NCBI RefSeq assembly: GCF_034627025.1
Contig: NZ_CP141048.1
Coordinates: forward strand, 62,001 to 126,000
DNA: 64,000 bases
Source: Microvirga lotononidis
GTDB taxonomy: Bacteria; Pseudomonadota; Alphaproteobacteria; Rhizobiales; Beijerinckiaceae
Direction: 5' to 3'
Under the pieces are notes generated by a model. The model made no database searches and had not been told where the DNA came from. It saw nothing but the letters and a program-made list of their open reading frames with translations. The first letter of the stretch is position 1. Every line of letters begins with the position of its first letter. Below, piece by piece: positions 1-9,505 of this stretch. Made by a program: the position numbers and the translations under genes.

Positions 1-679
1 TCATGCCGAGCTTCTTCATAGCCTTGTCGTCGAGAATCTCGACCTCGACCCCGAGCTTGCTCAGTTCCTGGGCGCGGGCGGCGAATTCCTGGGGACCGAG
101 GACGTTCGGCGGCTCGTTGACGAGGTCGCGGGCGATGGCGACGCCCTGCTCGATGCCCTCGCGGGACTTATAAGCCTTCTTGGCCGCGGCGGGATCGGCC
201 ACGCTGAGAACGAGGCTGCCGCCCTTCTTGGCGTCGCCGTCGTCCTTCTTGGTCTTGTAGCGGTCGAAGCTGTAGCGGCGCAGCTGGGCGCCGAGCGCGA
301 TATCGGCGACCGCCTCCGGGGAGACCTCGATTCCGGGCAGGTCCAGCACCACCGTCGCGAGCTTCCCGTTCACCTTGCCGGCGATCAGGCCGCCCAGCTG
401 GACGAAATCGAGGCCGGCCCGGTCCTTCTCGCCGCCGAGGCCGATCACGACCAGTCGGTCGACCGGCAGGTCGGCCGGCACGACGATCGACATGGAGGAT
501 TTCGCCTTGCCCTTGAAAGTCTCGGCAGCAGCAGCCTTGGCAATGAGGTCGACGGCCTTCGGGCCCAGCTGCGCCGCGACGGCGCCGGAGGGCTTGAGAT
601 CGTCCCCGACGAAAACGACGAGATCGCCGGTTTCAACCTTGCCGTGGGCCTGAAAGTCGATCGTGAAGCTGTCGGCCAT
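1..679 (-). CDS. pepA: Leucyl aminopeptidase, N-terminal part (cut by window edge)
   Basis: The frame opens at the ATG whose complement lies at 677-679 and stays open to base 2, giving 226 residues that begin MADSFTIDFQAHGKVETGDL. This is the N-terminal macrodomain-like half of an M17 cytosol aminopeptidase, with GLGGEKDRAGL near residue 80 and the inter-domain stretch AIARDLVNEPPNVLGPQEFA near residue 190. The family is a hexameric cytosolic enzyme with two metal ions that removes N-terminal residues from peptides. The catalytic domain with its metal ligands lies off the left edge, so activity cannot be judged. It is divergent from lptF, as is common in rhizobia. Identification rests on sequence pattern and context. 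Confidence 0.9.
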   Translation of the reverse strand, partial: MADSFTIDFQAHGKVETGDLVVFVGDDLKPSGAVAAQLGPKAVDLIAKAAAAETFKGKAKSSMSIVVPADLPVDRLVVIGLGGEKDRAGLDFVQLGGLIAGKVNGKLATVVLDLPGIEVSPEAVADIALGAQLRRYSFDRYKTKKDDGDAKKGGSLVLSVADPAAAKKAYKSREGIEQGVAIARDLVNEPPNVLGPQEFAARAQELSKLGVEVEILDDKAMKKLGM

Positions 680-808
680 GAAATCCTCGTTGTTCTGATG
701 CACATCACCGGTCTTGAGGCCGGCTGCGACGCTGACGATGGGGACATATAGCATATGGCCGGCGAAGGCACGGGGAAGCTGCCGTGAAATCGGCGCAATC
801 CCGGGTTG

Positions 809-837
809 TTGAAAGCGGCCATCTTGCCTGAGATGAT
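809..837 (+). promoter_or_regulatory. Candidate promoter for the lpt operon
   Basis: TTGAAA at 809-814 is followed after 17 bases by GATGAT at 832-837, 45 bases before the lptF start. The -35 match is good and the -10 is a 4/6 match to TATAAT. No other pair in the 203-base pepA-lptF gap looked better. This is inference from spacing only. Confidence 0.3.
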
Positions 838-882
838 GCGACACGATACCCAGGGCACCGCCGCCCGGGGGCGAAGGGCCTT

Positions 883-2043
883 ATGACACTTCTCGAACGC
901 TATATTCTGAAGAACACCTTCAATGCCTTCCTGGCGTGCCTCGTCGCCCTGACGGGCGTGATCTGGATCACGCAGGCGCTGCGCGAGCTCGACCTGCTGA
1001 CCGGCAAGGGCCAGACCATCGTGATCTTCCTCACGGTCACGGGGCTGTCCCTGCCCGCCCTGATCAACGTCATCGCACCCGTGGCCCTGTTCCTGGCCAC
1101 GATCTACACCCTGAACAAGCTGAACGGCGATTCCGAGCTGATCGTCATGAGCGCCGGCGGCATGCCGCCGCAGCGCCTCCTGCGGCCCTTCCTCGCCCTG
1201 GCCACCTTCGTATGCGCGGTCGTGGCCGTCATCTCGGTCTATCTCATGCCCGCAAGCTTCCAGGAATTGCGCCAGCTGTTCACGAAGATCAGGGCCGATT
1301 TCGTAGGCACCATGGCCAAGGAAGGGCAGTTCATCACCCTGGAGAGCGGCTTCACGTTCCATTACCGGGAGCGCTCGGGGGACGCCCTTCTCGGGATCTT
1401 CATGGAAGATCTGCGGGACAAGGACAAAGCCATCGTCTACCTGGCCGAGCGCGGACAAACCGTCGAACAGAACGGCACTGCCTATCTCGTGCTCCAGAAG
1501 GGCAGCGTCCAGCGCAAGGAGCCGAACAGCCGCGATACGTCGATCGTCGCCTTCGAGCGCTATGCGGTCGACCTGTCCGCCTTCAGCAAGGAGGGTGGCG
1601 AGGTCGTCTACAAGCCGCGCGAGCGAAGCACGACCCAGCTCCTCTTCCCCGACAAGGGCGAGTTCATCTACCAGGAGCAGCGCGGGCGCTTCCGGGCCGA
1701 GCTGCACGACCGCCTGTCGTCCTGGCTCTACCCGCTCGCCATGATGGTCATCGCCTTCGCGGCCTTGGGCGAAGCGAGAACGACTCGCCAAGGGCGCGGT
1801 CTCGCCATCGCCGGCGCGGTCGTCGCCATCGTGCTGCTGAGAATTCTCGGCTTCGCCGCGTCGAGCGCCGTCGCGAGGACGGCGACGGCGGTGATCGCCG
1901 TCTACGGCGTTCCCCTGGCGGGCATCTTCATCAGCCTGCTGTTCATCTTCAAGGGACCGGCCATGCGCTCCGCACAGGCGAAGCTCTATACGACCTTCCG
2001 CAACCTGCTGCCGTCGCGCGCTCCCGCAGCTCAGAAGGCCTGA
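883..2043 (+). CDS. lptF: LPS export permease LptF
   Basis: A 386-residue inner-membrane protein starting MTLLERYILKNTFNAF. It has the YjgP/YjgQ layout: two or three membrane segments in the first 125 residues, a soluble periplasmic domain of about 150 residues, and three membrane segments at the end (from about residue 283). With LptG it forms the membrane part of the LptB2FG transporter that lifts lipopolysaccharide from the inner membrane into the LptC-A-D bridge. Its TGA is 2 bases upstream of the lptG ATG, and lptD follows, so the three export genes form one transcription unit. The length is normal for the family. Confidence 0.93.
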   Translation: MTLLERYILKNTFNAFLACLVALTGVIWITQALRELDLLTGKGQTIVIFLTVTGLSLPALINVIAPVALFLATIYTLNKLNGDSELIVMSAGGMPPQRLLRPFLALATFVCAVVAVISVYLMPASFQELRQLFTKIRADFVGTMAKEGQFITLESGFTFHYRERSGDALLGIFMEDLRDKDKAIVYLAERGQTVEQNGTAYLVLQKGSVQRKEPNSRDTSIVAFERYAVDLSAFSKEGGEVVYKPRERSTTQLLFPDKGEFIYQEQRGRFRAELHDRLSSWLYPLAMMVIAFAALGEARTTRQGRGLAIAGAVVAIVLLRILGFAASSAVARTATAVIAVYGVPLAGIFISLLFIFKGPAMRSAQAKLYTTFRNLLPSRAPAAQKA

Positions 2044-2045
2044 CC

Positions 2046-3131
2046 ATGCTGATCGGCCGCACCCTCGGGGCCTATTTCTCGCGACAGTTCATGAAGACGA
2101 TCTTCCTTGTCTTCGCGACTGTCTTCACCCTCGTCTACACGCTCGACTTCGTGGAACTCATGCGCCGGGCGGGCGATGCGCCGGCGGCGACGCCCGCGGT
2201 GATCGCTCAGCTCGCCCTGTTCCGGACACCGGCCATCGCCGAGCAGGTCATGCCCTTCGCGGTGCTGTTCGGCAGCATGGCGGCCCTGCTCCAGCTCAGC
2301 CGCAAGCTCGAGCTGGTGGTGGCCCGGGCGGCCGGAATTTCCGCCTGGCAGTTCCTGCAGCCGGGCCTTCTGATCGCCCTGCTGATCGGCGTCCTGTCCG
2401 TGACCGTCTACAACCCGGTCTCCGCCATCCTCAAGCAGCGCGCCTCGGCCCTGGAGACGCAGACCTTCTCCCGACCGACCCAGAACCGGGAGAAGCCGAT
2501 CTGGATTCGCCAGAGGAGCCAGGACGGGCAGGCCATCCTTCGAGGCGACGGTTCGGCCACCGACAGCCCGACCCTTTACGGGGTCACGGTCTATGCCTTC
2601 GACCAGGCGGGGGTCTTCACCCACCGGATCGAAGCCAAGGAAGCGACGCTGCACGAAGGCTTCTGGGAGCTGAAGGATGCCCGAATCCTCTCGGCCACCG
2701 AGGAGCCCCAGTCCCATGATCGTTACCTGATCGCCTCGAACCTCCAGCCCTCGCAGGTTCGACAGAGCTTCATCGAACCCGATGCGGTTCCGTTCTGGGA
2801 CCTCAAGGAGACGATTAACCGCATGGCCCAGGCGGACATCAACGTCACCGCCTACCAGCTCCATTACGATCTCCTCCTGGCCCGCCCTCTGCTGTTCATC
2901 GCCATGGTTTTCGTGGCCGCATCCGTATCGTTAAGATTCTTTCGATTTGGCGGTGTAGCGATGATGGTTCTGGGTGGCGTCGCGGCCGGCTTCATGCTTT
3001 ATGTCGCCACGGAGCTTATGGCGGAGCTTGGCGCCGCCGGAATCATCAGTTCCCTTGTTGCAGCCTGGTTCCCAGCTGTAGTAGGCAGTCTGTTAGGGAC
3101 CCTGGCGTTATTGCATCAAGAGGACGGCTGA
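2046..3131 (+). CDS. lptG: LPS export permease LptG
   Basis: A 361-residue YjgP/YjgQ-family permease, the partner of LptF. It starts MLIGRTLGAYFSRQFMKTIF. The first membrane helix is near residues 14-35, a further pair is near residues 60-120, a periplasmic beta-jellyroll-like domain lies in the middle, and the C-terminal helices include LLFIAMVFVAASVSLRFFRF. The reading frame is open far upstream, through lptF, but that part is only a shadow. I start at 2046 because it sits 2 bases after the lptF stop and gives the standard family N-terminus. It acts in the inner membrane as half of the LptFG pair. Confidence 0.93.
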   Translation: MLIGRTLGAYFSRQFMKTIFLVFATVFTLVYTLDFVELMRRAGDAPAATPAVIAQLALFRTPAIAEQVMPFAVLFGSMAALLQLSRKLELVVARAAGISAWQFLQPGLLIALLIGVLSVTVYNPVSAILKQRASALETQTFSRPTQNREKPIWIRQRSQDGQAILRGDGSATDSPTLYGVTVYAFDQAGVFTHRIEAKEATLHEGFWELKDARILSATEEPQSHDRYLIASNLQPSQVRQSFIEPDAVPFWDLKETINRMAQADINVTAYQLHYDLLLARPLLFIAMVFVAASVSLRFFRFGGVAMMVLGGVAAGFMLYVATELMAELGAAGIISSLVAAWFPAVVGSLLGTLALLHQEDG

Positions 3132-3166
3132 CCGGCCTCGATAAAAAGGTTTGTTAAGGAGTGGGG

Positions 3167-5713
3167 ATGCGGCAGCGGCTTAAGACAACGATCGCAACGT
3201 CTGCGATCGCAGCGGCTCTGTTAGCTGCTGGGTCTGTGCCTGCGCTCGCCCAGGCGACCCTGAACGACGCCATCGCCGGGCGCGCTAAATCCGGATCGGG
3301 CCAGGATCGCCTTCTCGTTGACGCTAAGGAAATCGTTTACGACAACGACAAGAACACGATCGCCGCTTCCGGCGACGTACAGATGAACTACCAGGGCCGG
3401 ACGCTCCAGGCCGATCGGGTCACCTACGACCGGAACACCGGCCGCGTCTTCGCCGAAGGCAATGCCCGCCTCACCGATGCCAGCGGCACCGTCGCCACGG
3501 GCGACCGATTCGAGCTGACGGACGACTTCAAGAACGGCTTCATCGATTCCCTGAGAGTGGTCCAGACCACCGTCGAGCAGGGCCGCCCGCTCACGACCCG
3601 CTTCTCCGCCCCCCGGGCCGAACGCGCCGAGGGCGAGACGACGGTTTTCGAGCGCGGCACCTACACGGCCTGCGAACCCTGTAAGGACAACCCGGAGCGG
3701 CCGCCTCTCTGGCAGGTCAAGGCCGCCAAGATCATTCACAACAACAGCGAACGGACCATCTATTACGAGGACGCTACCCTCGAGCTCCTCGGCATTCCGG
3801 TCGCCTACATGCCCTATTTCTGGACGCCGGATCCGACGGTCAAGCGCAAGACGGGCTTCCTGTCGCCGCGTTATGTCTATTCCAGCTCCCTCGGCTACGG
3901 CGGCTCCGTGCCGTTCTTCTGGGCGATCGCGCCGAACTACGACCTGACCCTCAGCCCGACCTATCTGAGCCGGCAGGGTCTTCTCGCCCAAGCCGAATGG
4001 CGTCACCGGCTCGACAACGGCACCTACACCATCCGCGCCGCCGGTATCTCGCAGCAGGATCCCGAAGCCTTCCTTCCCTCTCCGAACGGAGCAGGTGATC
4101 GCGACTTCCGCGGCTCGCTGGAGACGAACGGCCTGTTCTACATCAACCAGAACTGGCGCTGGGGCTGGGATATCGCCCTGCTGTCCGACAAGTGGTTCCT
4201 GTCGAACTACAAGATCCGCAGCGAGAGCCTCAGCTCGTACTACGTCAAGGAGTCGATCTCGACCCTGTATCTGCAGGGCGCGGGCGACCGCTCCTTCTTC
4301 GACATGCGGGGCTACTACTTCCAGACCCTGTCGAGCTCCGATTGGCAGAAGCAGCAGCCGGTCGTCGCTCCCGTTCTCGACTACAACAAGCGCTTTACGC
4401 CCTCGACCATCGGCGGCGAGTTCGCGCTCGACGTGAACGTGACGCACCTTTCCCGCGATGCCGCGCAGTTCGATCCATTGTCGATTGCGAACACGACCCG
4501 TTTCGGCGTTGCTCAGACCTGCATCATCTTCGACCCTGCTCAGTGCCTTGTCCGGGGCATCAGCGGCTCGACTTCCCGCGCGTCCGTCACCGCCTCTTGG
4601 CGCCGTGAGTTCGTCGATCCGGCCGGTCAGGTCTGGACGCCGTTCGCCTATCTCCGGGCCGACAGCTTCTGGATTTCCCCGAACTTCAGCGGCTACCAGA
4701 ACCCGCAGCTCGCGAACTATCTCGATCCGGGCGACGATTATCTCTTCCGGGCCATGCCGGCCGTGGGCGTCGAGTATCGCTATCCGTTCATCGCCAGCCT
4801 GGGCACCTCCGGCAAGCAGGTCCTCGAGCCGATCGCGCAGGTGATCGCACGTCCGAGCGAGACCCGGATCGGCAGCCTCCCCAACGAGGACGCCCAGAGC
4901 CTCGTGTTCGACGACACGTCCCTGTTCGATTGGGACAAGTTCTCCGGCTACGACCGGGTCGAAGGAGGCGTTCGCGCCAATGTCGGCATCCAGTACACCA
5001 TCACGGGCGCCGACGACTTCTACGCCAACGTGCTCTTCGGGCAGTCCTATCAGATTGCGGGGCTCAACTCGTTCACCCATCCCGACCTCGCCAATGTCGG
5101 GCTGGATTCGGGGCTGGATTCCCGGGCCTCGGATTATGTCGGCCGCTTCCAGATCTCACCGAATGCGAACTTCGCTTTCGTGACCCGCGCGCGCTTCGAC
5201 CAGGAAGATTTCGGCCTCAACCGGTTCGAAGCCGGATTCAGGGCGAACTTCAATCCGTACCTGCCGGTGTCGACCTCGGTGACCTATGCCAATTACGCGG
5301 CCCAGCCGGCCATCGGCTTCCCGCTGCGGCGCGAAGGCCTGCTCGGCACGGCCCGGTGGGATATCACGCCGAACTGGTACGTGTCCGGCTCGGTCCTCCT
5401 CGATCTCGACCGCTATCTCCTGGCGCGTGAAACCTATCTGACCCAATTCGCCCTCAACCCCGAGACGGCCGTCTACAACCGGCAGAACGTCGCCTATGTG
5501 AGCGGCATGTCGCTCGGAATCGGCTATATGGACGAATGCACCACATTCTCCCTCAGCTACAGCGTGACCCCGCGCGAAGTGGTGCGGAATTCGGGTGAGA
5601 GAAGCCAGAATCAAACCATCGCGTTCACTCTCGAATTCCGCTCTCTCGGCGAAGTGGGCTATACTCAGAACCTCAGCGGCCTTTCCTCGGAAGAAGGTGT
5701 ATCGACCCAGTGA
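3167..5713 (+). CDS. lptD: LPS-assembly outer membrane protein LptD
   Basis: An 848-residue outer-membrane protein with a signal peptide ending near SVPALAQA. An OstA/LptA-like domain follows (about residues 45-160, with YDNDKNTIAASGDVQMNYQG) and then the large C-terminal beta-barrel. LptD with LptE inserts lipopolysaccharide into the outer leaflet. A GTG at 3161 is also in frame, but the AAGGA at 3156-3160 leaves 6 bases before the ATG at 3167, so I chose the ATG. Cysteine pairs at YTACEPCK and MDECTT could correspond to the family's disulfides. A 12-base tandem duplication near 5099-5122 encodes GLDSGLDS. The stop overlaps the start of pdxA. Confidence 0.93.
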   Translation: MRQRLKTTIATSAIAAALLAAGSVPALAQATLNDAIAGRAKSGSGQDRLLVDAKEIVYDNDKNTIAASGDVQMNYQGRTLQADRVTYDRNTGRVFAEGNARLTDASGTVATGDRFELTDDFKNGFIDSLRVVQTTVEQGRPLTTRFSAPRAERAEGETTVFERGTYTACEPCKDNPERPPLWQVKAAKIIHNNSERTIYYEDATLELLGIPVAYMPYFWTPDPTVKRKTGFLSPRYVYSSSLGYGGSVPFFWAIAPNYDLTLSPTYLSRQGLLAQAEWRHRLDNGTYTIRAAGISQQDPEAFLPSPNGAGDRDFRGSLETNGLFYINQNWRWGWDIALLSDKWFLSNYKIRSESLSSYYVKESISTLYLQGAGDRSFFDMRGYYFQTLSSSDWQKQQPVVAPVLDYNKRFTPSTIGGEFALDVNVTHLSRDAAQFDPLSIANTTRFGVAQTCIIFDPAQCLVRGISGSTSRASVTASWRREFVDPAGQVWTPFAYLRADSFWISPNFSGYQNPQLANYLDPGDDYLFRAMPAVGVEYRYPFIASLGTSGKQVLEPIAQVIARPSETRIGSLPNEDAQSLVFDDTSLFDWDKFSGYDRVEGGVRANVGIQYTITGADDFYANVLFGQSYQIAGLNSFTHPDLANVGLDSGLDSRASDYVGRFQISPNANFAFVTRARFDQEDFGLNRFEAGFRANFNPYLPVSTSVTYANYAAQPAIGFPLRREGLLGTARWDITPNWYVSGSVLLDLDRYLLARETYLTQFALNPETAVYNRQNVAYVSGMSLGIGYMDECTTFSLSYSVTPREVVRNSGERSQNQTIAFTLEFRSLGEVGYTQNLSGLSSEEGVSTQ

Positions 5714-6723
5714 TGGGGCTCCAACAGCGCCCTTCTCTCCTCCTGACACAGGGTGATCCGGCCGGGATCGGACCCGAATTGAGCCTGAGGGCCTGGCTGG
5801 AACGGGACGCCGCGTCTCTTCCGGCCTTCGGGGTCGTCGGCGATCCCGGGCATCTCGATCGCGTCGCGAAGCGCTATGGCTGGGACGTCCCCATCGTGGC
5901 CGTCGAACCGGACCAGATTCGAGCCGCCTTTTCGCACGCGCTCCCTGTCGTTCCGTTGAGCGCGCCGGTTTCCGCGGAGCCGGGAAAACCCGACCCGGCC
6001 CATGCTGCATCCGTCATCGAATCCATCGGGACGGCCGTTCGCCTCGTGCGAGCGGGCTCGGCGGCCGCCGTCGTGACGAACCCCATCGCCAAGCACGTTC
6101 TCTACGAGGCCGGCTTCCGGCATCCGGGCCATACGGAGTTTCTTGCGGCTCTCGCAGCGGAAGGCGGACCGGAGACATACCACCCCGTCATGATGCTCTG
6201 GAGCGAGCCGCTCGCCGTCGTCCCCGTCACGGTGCATATTCCCCTGGCGGATGTGCCCGCGGCCCTGACCACGGACCTGATCGTCCTCACAGGCCGGATC
6301 GTCGCCCGGGAGCTGCGGCAGCGGTTCGGCGTCGAGAACCCGAGGCTCGCCCTCGCGGGGCTCAACCCCCATGCGGGCGAAAGCGGCGCGATGGGCACGG
6401 AGGACGAGTCCGTCATCGTCCCGGCGGCCGACATCCTGCGGTCGGAGGGCATCGACGTGACGGGCCCCCTGTCGGCGGACACCATGTTCCATGCCCGAGC
6501 GCGCAGCCGGTACGATGCAGCCCTTGCCATGTACCACGATCAGGCGCTGATCCCCATCAAGACCATCGCCTTCGACGAAGCCGTCAACGTGACCCTCGGG
6601 CTGCCCTTCGTGCGGACTTCGCCCGACCACGGCACGGCTTTCGACATTGCCGGCAAGGGGATCGCCCGCCCCGACAGCCTCATGGCGGCCCTGAAGCTGG
6701 CCGCCCGCCTGACAAGCCCATGA
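5713..6723 (+). CDS. pdxA: 4-hydroxythreonine-4-phosphate dehydrogenase
   Basis: A 336-residue PdxA of the DXP-dependent pyridoxal phosphate pathway. It oxidises 4-phosphohydroxy-L-threonine with NAD(P) using a divalent metal. Family signatures are GDPAGIGPE near residue 15, HPGHTEFLA with a metal-binding histidine near residue 136, [10 protein letters not shown] near residue 275 and [15 protein letters not shown] near residue 300. The ATG at 5713 overlaps the lptD stop as TGATG, indicating translational coupling. An upstream in-frame GTG at 5710 lies inside lptD. The surA chaperone gene often found between lptD and pdxA in rhizobia is absent here. The 3' end overlaps rsmA by 4 bases. Confidence 0.94.
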   Translation: MGLQQRPSLLLTQGDPAGIGPELSLRAWLERDAASLPAFGVVGDPGHLDRVAKRYGWDVPIVAVEPDQIRAAFSHALPVVPLSAPVSAEPGKPDPAHAASVIESIGTAVRLVRAGSAAAVVTNPIAKHVLYEAGFRHPGHTEFLAALAAEGGPETYHPVMMLWSEPLAVVPVTVHIPLADVPAALTTDLIVLTGRIVARELRQRFGVENPRLALAGLNPHAGESGAMGTEDESVIVPAADILRSEGIDVTGPLSADTMFHARARSRYDAALAMYHDQALIPIKTIAFDEAVNVTLGLPFVRTSPDHGTAFDIAGKGIARPDSLMAALKLAARLTSP

Positions 6724-7580
6724 GCCAGATCGACGATCTTCCCCCGTTGCGCGAGGTCGTGCGCACGCACGGTCTGATGGCCAAGAAATCGCTCGGCCAG
6801 AATTTCCTGTTCGACCTCAACCTCACCAGCCGCATCGCCCGCTCGGCGGGCCCGCTGGAGGATGCCACCGTCATCGAAGTCGGCCCCGGCCCCGGAGGCC
6901 TCACCCGCGCCATCCTGGCGGCGGGCGCGAAGAAGGTCATCGCCATCGAGCGCGACAGCCGCTGCCTGCCCGCCCTTGCCGAGATCGCCGAGCATTATCC
7001 GGGACGGCTGGAGGTCGTCGAAGCCGACGCGCTCGCGTTCGATCCGCGCCCGTTGGTCGGCGACGGGCTCGTGCGGATCATCGCCAACCTGCCCTACAAT
7101 GTCGGCACGGCCCTTCTGACCGGCTGGCTCACCGGCGAGGCCTGGCCGCCCTGGTGGGCCGCGCTCACCCTCATGTTCCAGCGCGAGGTGGCCGAGCGCA
7201 TCGTCGCGGACGAAGATGATCCGAAGAACTATGGCAGGCTCGGCGTCCTCTGCGGCTGGCGGACGGAGGCGCGCATCCTCTTCGACGTACCGCCCTCCGC
7301 CTTCGTGCCGCCGCCGAAGATCACGTCGAGCATCGTGCACCTGACCCCGCGGGCCAACCCGCTGCCCTGCCGCATCGGCGCCCTCGAAGCTGTCACCCGC
7401 GCCGCCTTCGGGCAGCGCCGCAAGATGCTGCGCCAGAGCCTGAAATCCATCGCTCCCGACCCGGCCGCGATGATCGCAGCGGCCGGGCTGGAGGAGACGA
7501 TCCGCGCGGAGAACATCCCGGTAGAGGGCTATGTTGCCCTGGCGAATGCCTATGATGCCTTGAGGCATCGGCAGAGCTGA
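6720..7580 (+). CDS. rsmA: 16S rRNA dimethyladenosine transferase
   Basis: A 286-residue KsgA/RsmA methyltransferase that dimethylates two adjacent adenines in the 3' helix of 16S rRNA during small-subunit assembly. It shows the N-terminal [11 protein letters not shown] box, the SAM-binding [12 protein letters not shown] motif near residue 50 and the NLPYNV catalytic motif near residue 123. A C-terminal helical domain follows. Its ATG overlaps the end of pdxA (ATGA), the usual pdxA-rsmA coupling. Length and motifs are typical. Confidence 0.95.
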   Translation: MSQIDDLPPLREVVRTHGLMAKKSLGQNFLFDLNLTSRIARSAGPLEDATVIEVGPGPGGLTRAILAAGAKKVIAIERDSRCLPALAEIAEHYPGRLEVVEADALAFDPRPLVGDGLVRIIANLPYNVGTALLTGWLTGEAWPPWWAALTLMFQREVAERIVADEDDPKNYGRLGVLCGWRTEARILFDVPPSAFVPPPKITSSIVHLTPRANPLPCRIGALEAVTRAAFGQRRKMLRQSLKSIAPDPAAMIAAAGLEETIRAENIPVEGYVALANAYDALRHRQS

Positions 7581-7731
7581 GACGCTCGTCGTCCCTCGCC
7601 ATCCCGCCATTCCCGCCTATATGAAGCCGCTGGACCGGCGCGGGGGCTCCTCTTCATGAGACCTTAACCGCGCCCTTCCATGATGGGATCATCGTGAGCG
7701 GCTCAACCGGCCGCGAAAGGAGAAGGCGGGA

Positions 7732-8844
7732 ATGTCGCAGCCGCGCAAGACGATCGGGCTTCTGTTCGGGGGACGCTCGGCGGAGCATGAAGTCTCGAAA
7801 CTGTCGGCGGCCAATGTCCTGCGGGCTCTCGATCCCGACCGCTACGACATCGTCCCCATCGGCATCGGCCGGGACGGACGTTGGCTTCTCTGCGACAATG
7901 GCAATGGTGGCGGAAGGGGTGCGAAATCCCTGGAGATCCCGGACGGCGCCCCGCAGGTAGCCCTCCTCCCCGGTGGCGCGGGCGAGATGATCGTGCTGAA
8001 CGGCGCCGGGCCCGCGCGCTCCCTCAACCTCGATGCGGTCGTGCCCGTGCTACACGGTCCCAACGGCGAGGACGGAACGGTCCAGGGCTTTCTCGAACTG
8101 GCCAATGTTGCCTATGTGGGCTCTGGCGTCATGGGCTCCGCCGCCGGCATGGATAAGGACATCGCCAAGCGTCTCCTGCGCGACAGCGGCCTCCCGGTGG
8201 TGCCGTTCCTGACGCTGACCGCGCGCAGCCACGTCGATTACAAGGCCGCAAAGGACGCGCTCGGAACGGCCGATCTCTTCGTCAAGCCGGCCAATATGGG
8301 CTCGTCCGTCGGCGTGTCCCGCGCGTCGTCCGCGGAGGAATTCGACAGGGCCTGCGAGCGTGCGTTCAGGTACGACGGCAAGGTGCTCGTGGAGCGCAGC
8401 GTCACGGGCGCCCGGGAGATCGAGTGCTCCGTGCTCGAGGATGCCTCGGGCGACGTCCGCGCCTCTCCGCTGGGCGAGATCGTGCCGGCCGACAGCCACG
8501 GGTTCTACAGCTACGACGCCAAGTATATCGATGCGGATGGTGCGCTCCTGCGCATCCCGGCGGAACTCTCATCCTTCGCGGCTGGTCGCATCCAGGATCT
8601 TGCCGTCGCAACCTTCAAGACGCTCGCCTGCGAGGGGCTGGCCCGTGTCGACTTCTTCCTGGATCCCAGGAACGACGACGGCCTCTACATCAACGAGGTG
8701 AATACCCTGCCCGGTTTCACGGCGATCAGCATGTACCCCAAGCTCTGGGAAGCGGGCGGCCTGCCGCAGAGCGAGCTGATGGAAGTGCTGCTGGGACACG
8801 CCATCGCCCGCCACGAACGCCGGAACGCGCTCGCGCTGGTGTGA
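7732..8844 (+). CDS. ddl: D-alanine-D-alanine ligase
   Basis: A 370-residue ATP-grasp ligase that joins two D-alanines for the peptidoglycan precursor. It begins MSQPRKTIGLLFGGRSAEHEVS and carries PVLHGPNGEDGTVQG near residue 105, the ATP-grasp segment DLFVKPANMGSSVGVS near residue 180 and the metal/ATP motif INEVNTLPGFT near residue 322. AGGAGAAGG in front of the ATG is a good ribosome-binding site. It is separated from rsmA by 151 bases and so may have its own promoter. It converges with gmk, with only 6 bases between the stops and no terminator visible. A longer D-Ala-D-Ala ligase paralogue in the mur cluster is common in this order. Confidence 0.93.
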   Translation: MSQPRKTIGLLFGGRSAEHEVSKLSAANVLRALDPDRYDIVPIGIGRDGRWLLCDNGNGGGRGAKSLEIPDGAPQVALLPGGAGEMIVLNGAGPARSLNLDAVVPVLHGPNGEDGTVQGFLELANVAYVGSGVMGSAAGMDKDIAKRLLRDSGLPVVPFLTLTARSHVDYKAAKDALGTADLFVKPANMGSSVGVSRASSAEEFDRACERAFRYDGKVLVERSVTGAREIECSVLEDASGDVRASPLGEIVPADSHGFYSYDAKYIDADGALLRIPAELSSFAAGRIQDLAVATFKTLACEGLARVDFFLDPRNDDGLYINEVNTLPGFTAISMYPKLWEAGGLPQSELMEVLLGHAIARHERRNALALV

Positions 8845-8850
8845 GCAGGC

Positions 8851-9501
8851 TCAGTCGATCGTCTCGGCGAGCAAGCCTTCGACGAACTCGGAGAGGCCGA
8901 CGAGGCGTTCGCGCTTGAGGCGCTCGGCCGCCTGAATGGCTTTCAGGCTCTCGAAGGACTTGCCGAGATCCTCGTTGACGATCACGTAATCGTACTCGAC
9001 CCAGCGCTCCATCTCGATGCGGGCATTGGCGAGACGCTTGGCGATGACGTCGGGCGCATCTTCCGCGCGACGTTCGAGCCTCGCCTTCAGTTCCTTGAAG
9101 CTCGGCGGCAGGACGAAGACGGTCACCACGTCGTCCGGCAGCTTCTGCCGGACCTGACGGGTCCCCTGGTAGTCGATATCGAAGACCATGTCCTGGCCGG
9201 ATGCCAGGGTCCTCTCCACGGGCTTGCGCGGCGTGCCGTAGAAGTTGCCGTGCACCTCGGCCCATTCCAGGAGCTCGTCGCGATCCCGCATCGCCAGGAA
9301 CTCTTCCACGTCGATGAAATGATAGTGCCGTCCCTCGATCTCGGAGGGACGCTTGGGGCGGGTCGTCACGGAAACGGATAGGACACCGGCCCGCTCTTCC
9401 ACGAGGCTGCGAGTGAGCGTGGTCTTACCGGCGCCGGACGGCGAGGACAGGATGAGGATGAGGCCGCGACGGCCGACCGGAGGCTTCGAATCTTGGTTCA
9501 C
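8851..9501 (-). CDS. gmk: Guanylate kinase
   Basis: Guanylate kinase (216 residues from the chosen start) phosphorylates GMP to GDP. The P-loop SSPSGAGKTT lies near the N-terminus and is followed by the GMP-binding region SVTTRPKRPSEIEGRHYHF. I prefer the GTG whose complement ends at 9501, because GGAG precedes it by 7 bases and it starts just after the yicC stop. An in-frame ATG at 9516 would add MWSDA, overlap yicC by 11 bases and lacks a clear ribosome-binding site. It is the last gene of the mltG-yicC-gmk minus-strand run. Confidence 0.93.
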   Translation of the reverse strand: MNQDSKPPVGRRGLILILSSPSGAGKTTLTRSLVEERAGVLSVSVTTRPKRPSEIEGRHYHFIDVEEFLAMRDRDELLEWAEVHGNFYGTPRKPVERTLASGQDMVFDIDYQGTRQVRQKLPDDVVTVFVLPPSFKELKARLERRAEDAPDVIAKRLANARIEMERWVEYDYVIVNEDLGKSFESLKAIQAAERLKRERLVGLSEFVEGLLAETID

Positions 9502-9505
9502 CGCA

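Noticed and set aside
445..1791. 448-codon minus-strand open frame
   Set aside because: It is the antisense shadow of lptF and of the pepA-lptF gap, with no family features; GC-rich codons make such frames common.
936..2045. Long plus-strand reading frame over lptF that continues into lptG
   Set aside because: It is Arg/Pro/His-rich and lies fully over lptF in another frame. Only the part from 2046 matches the LptG family.
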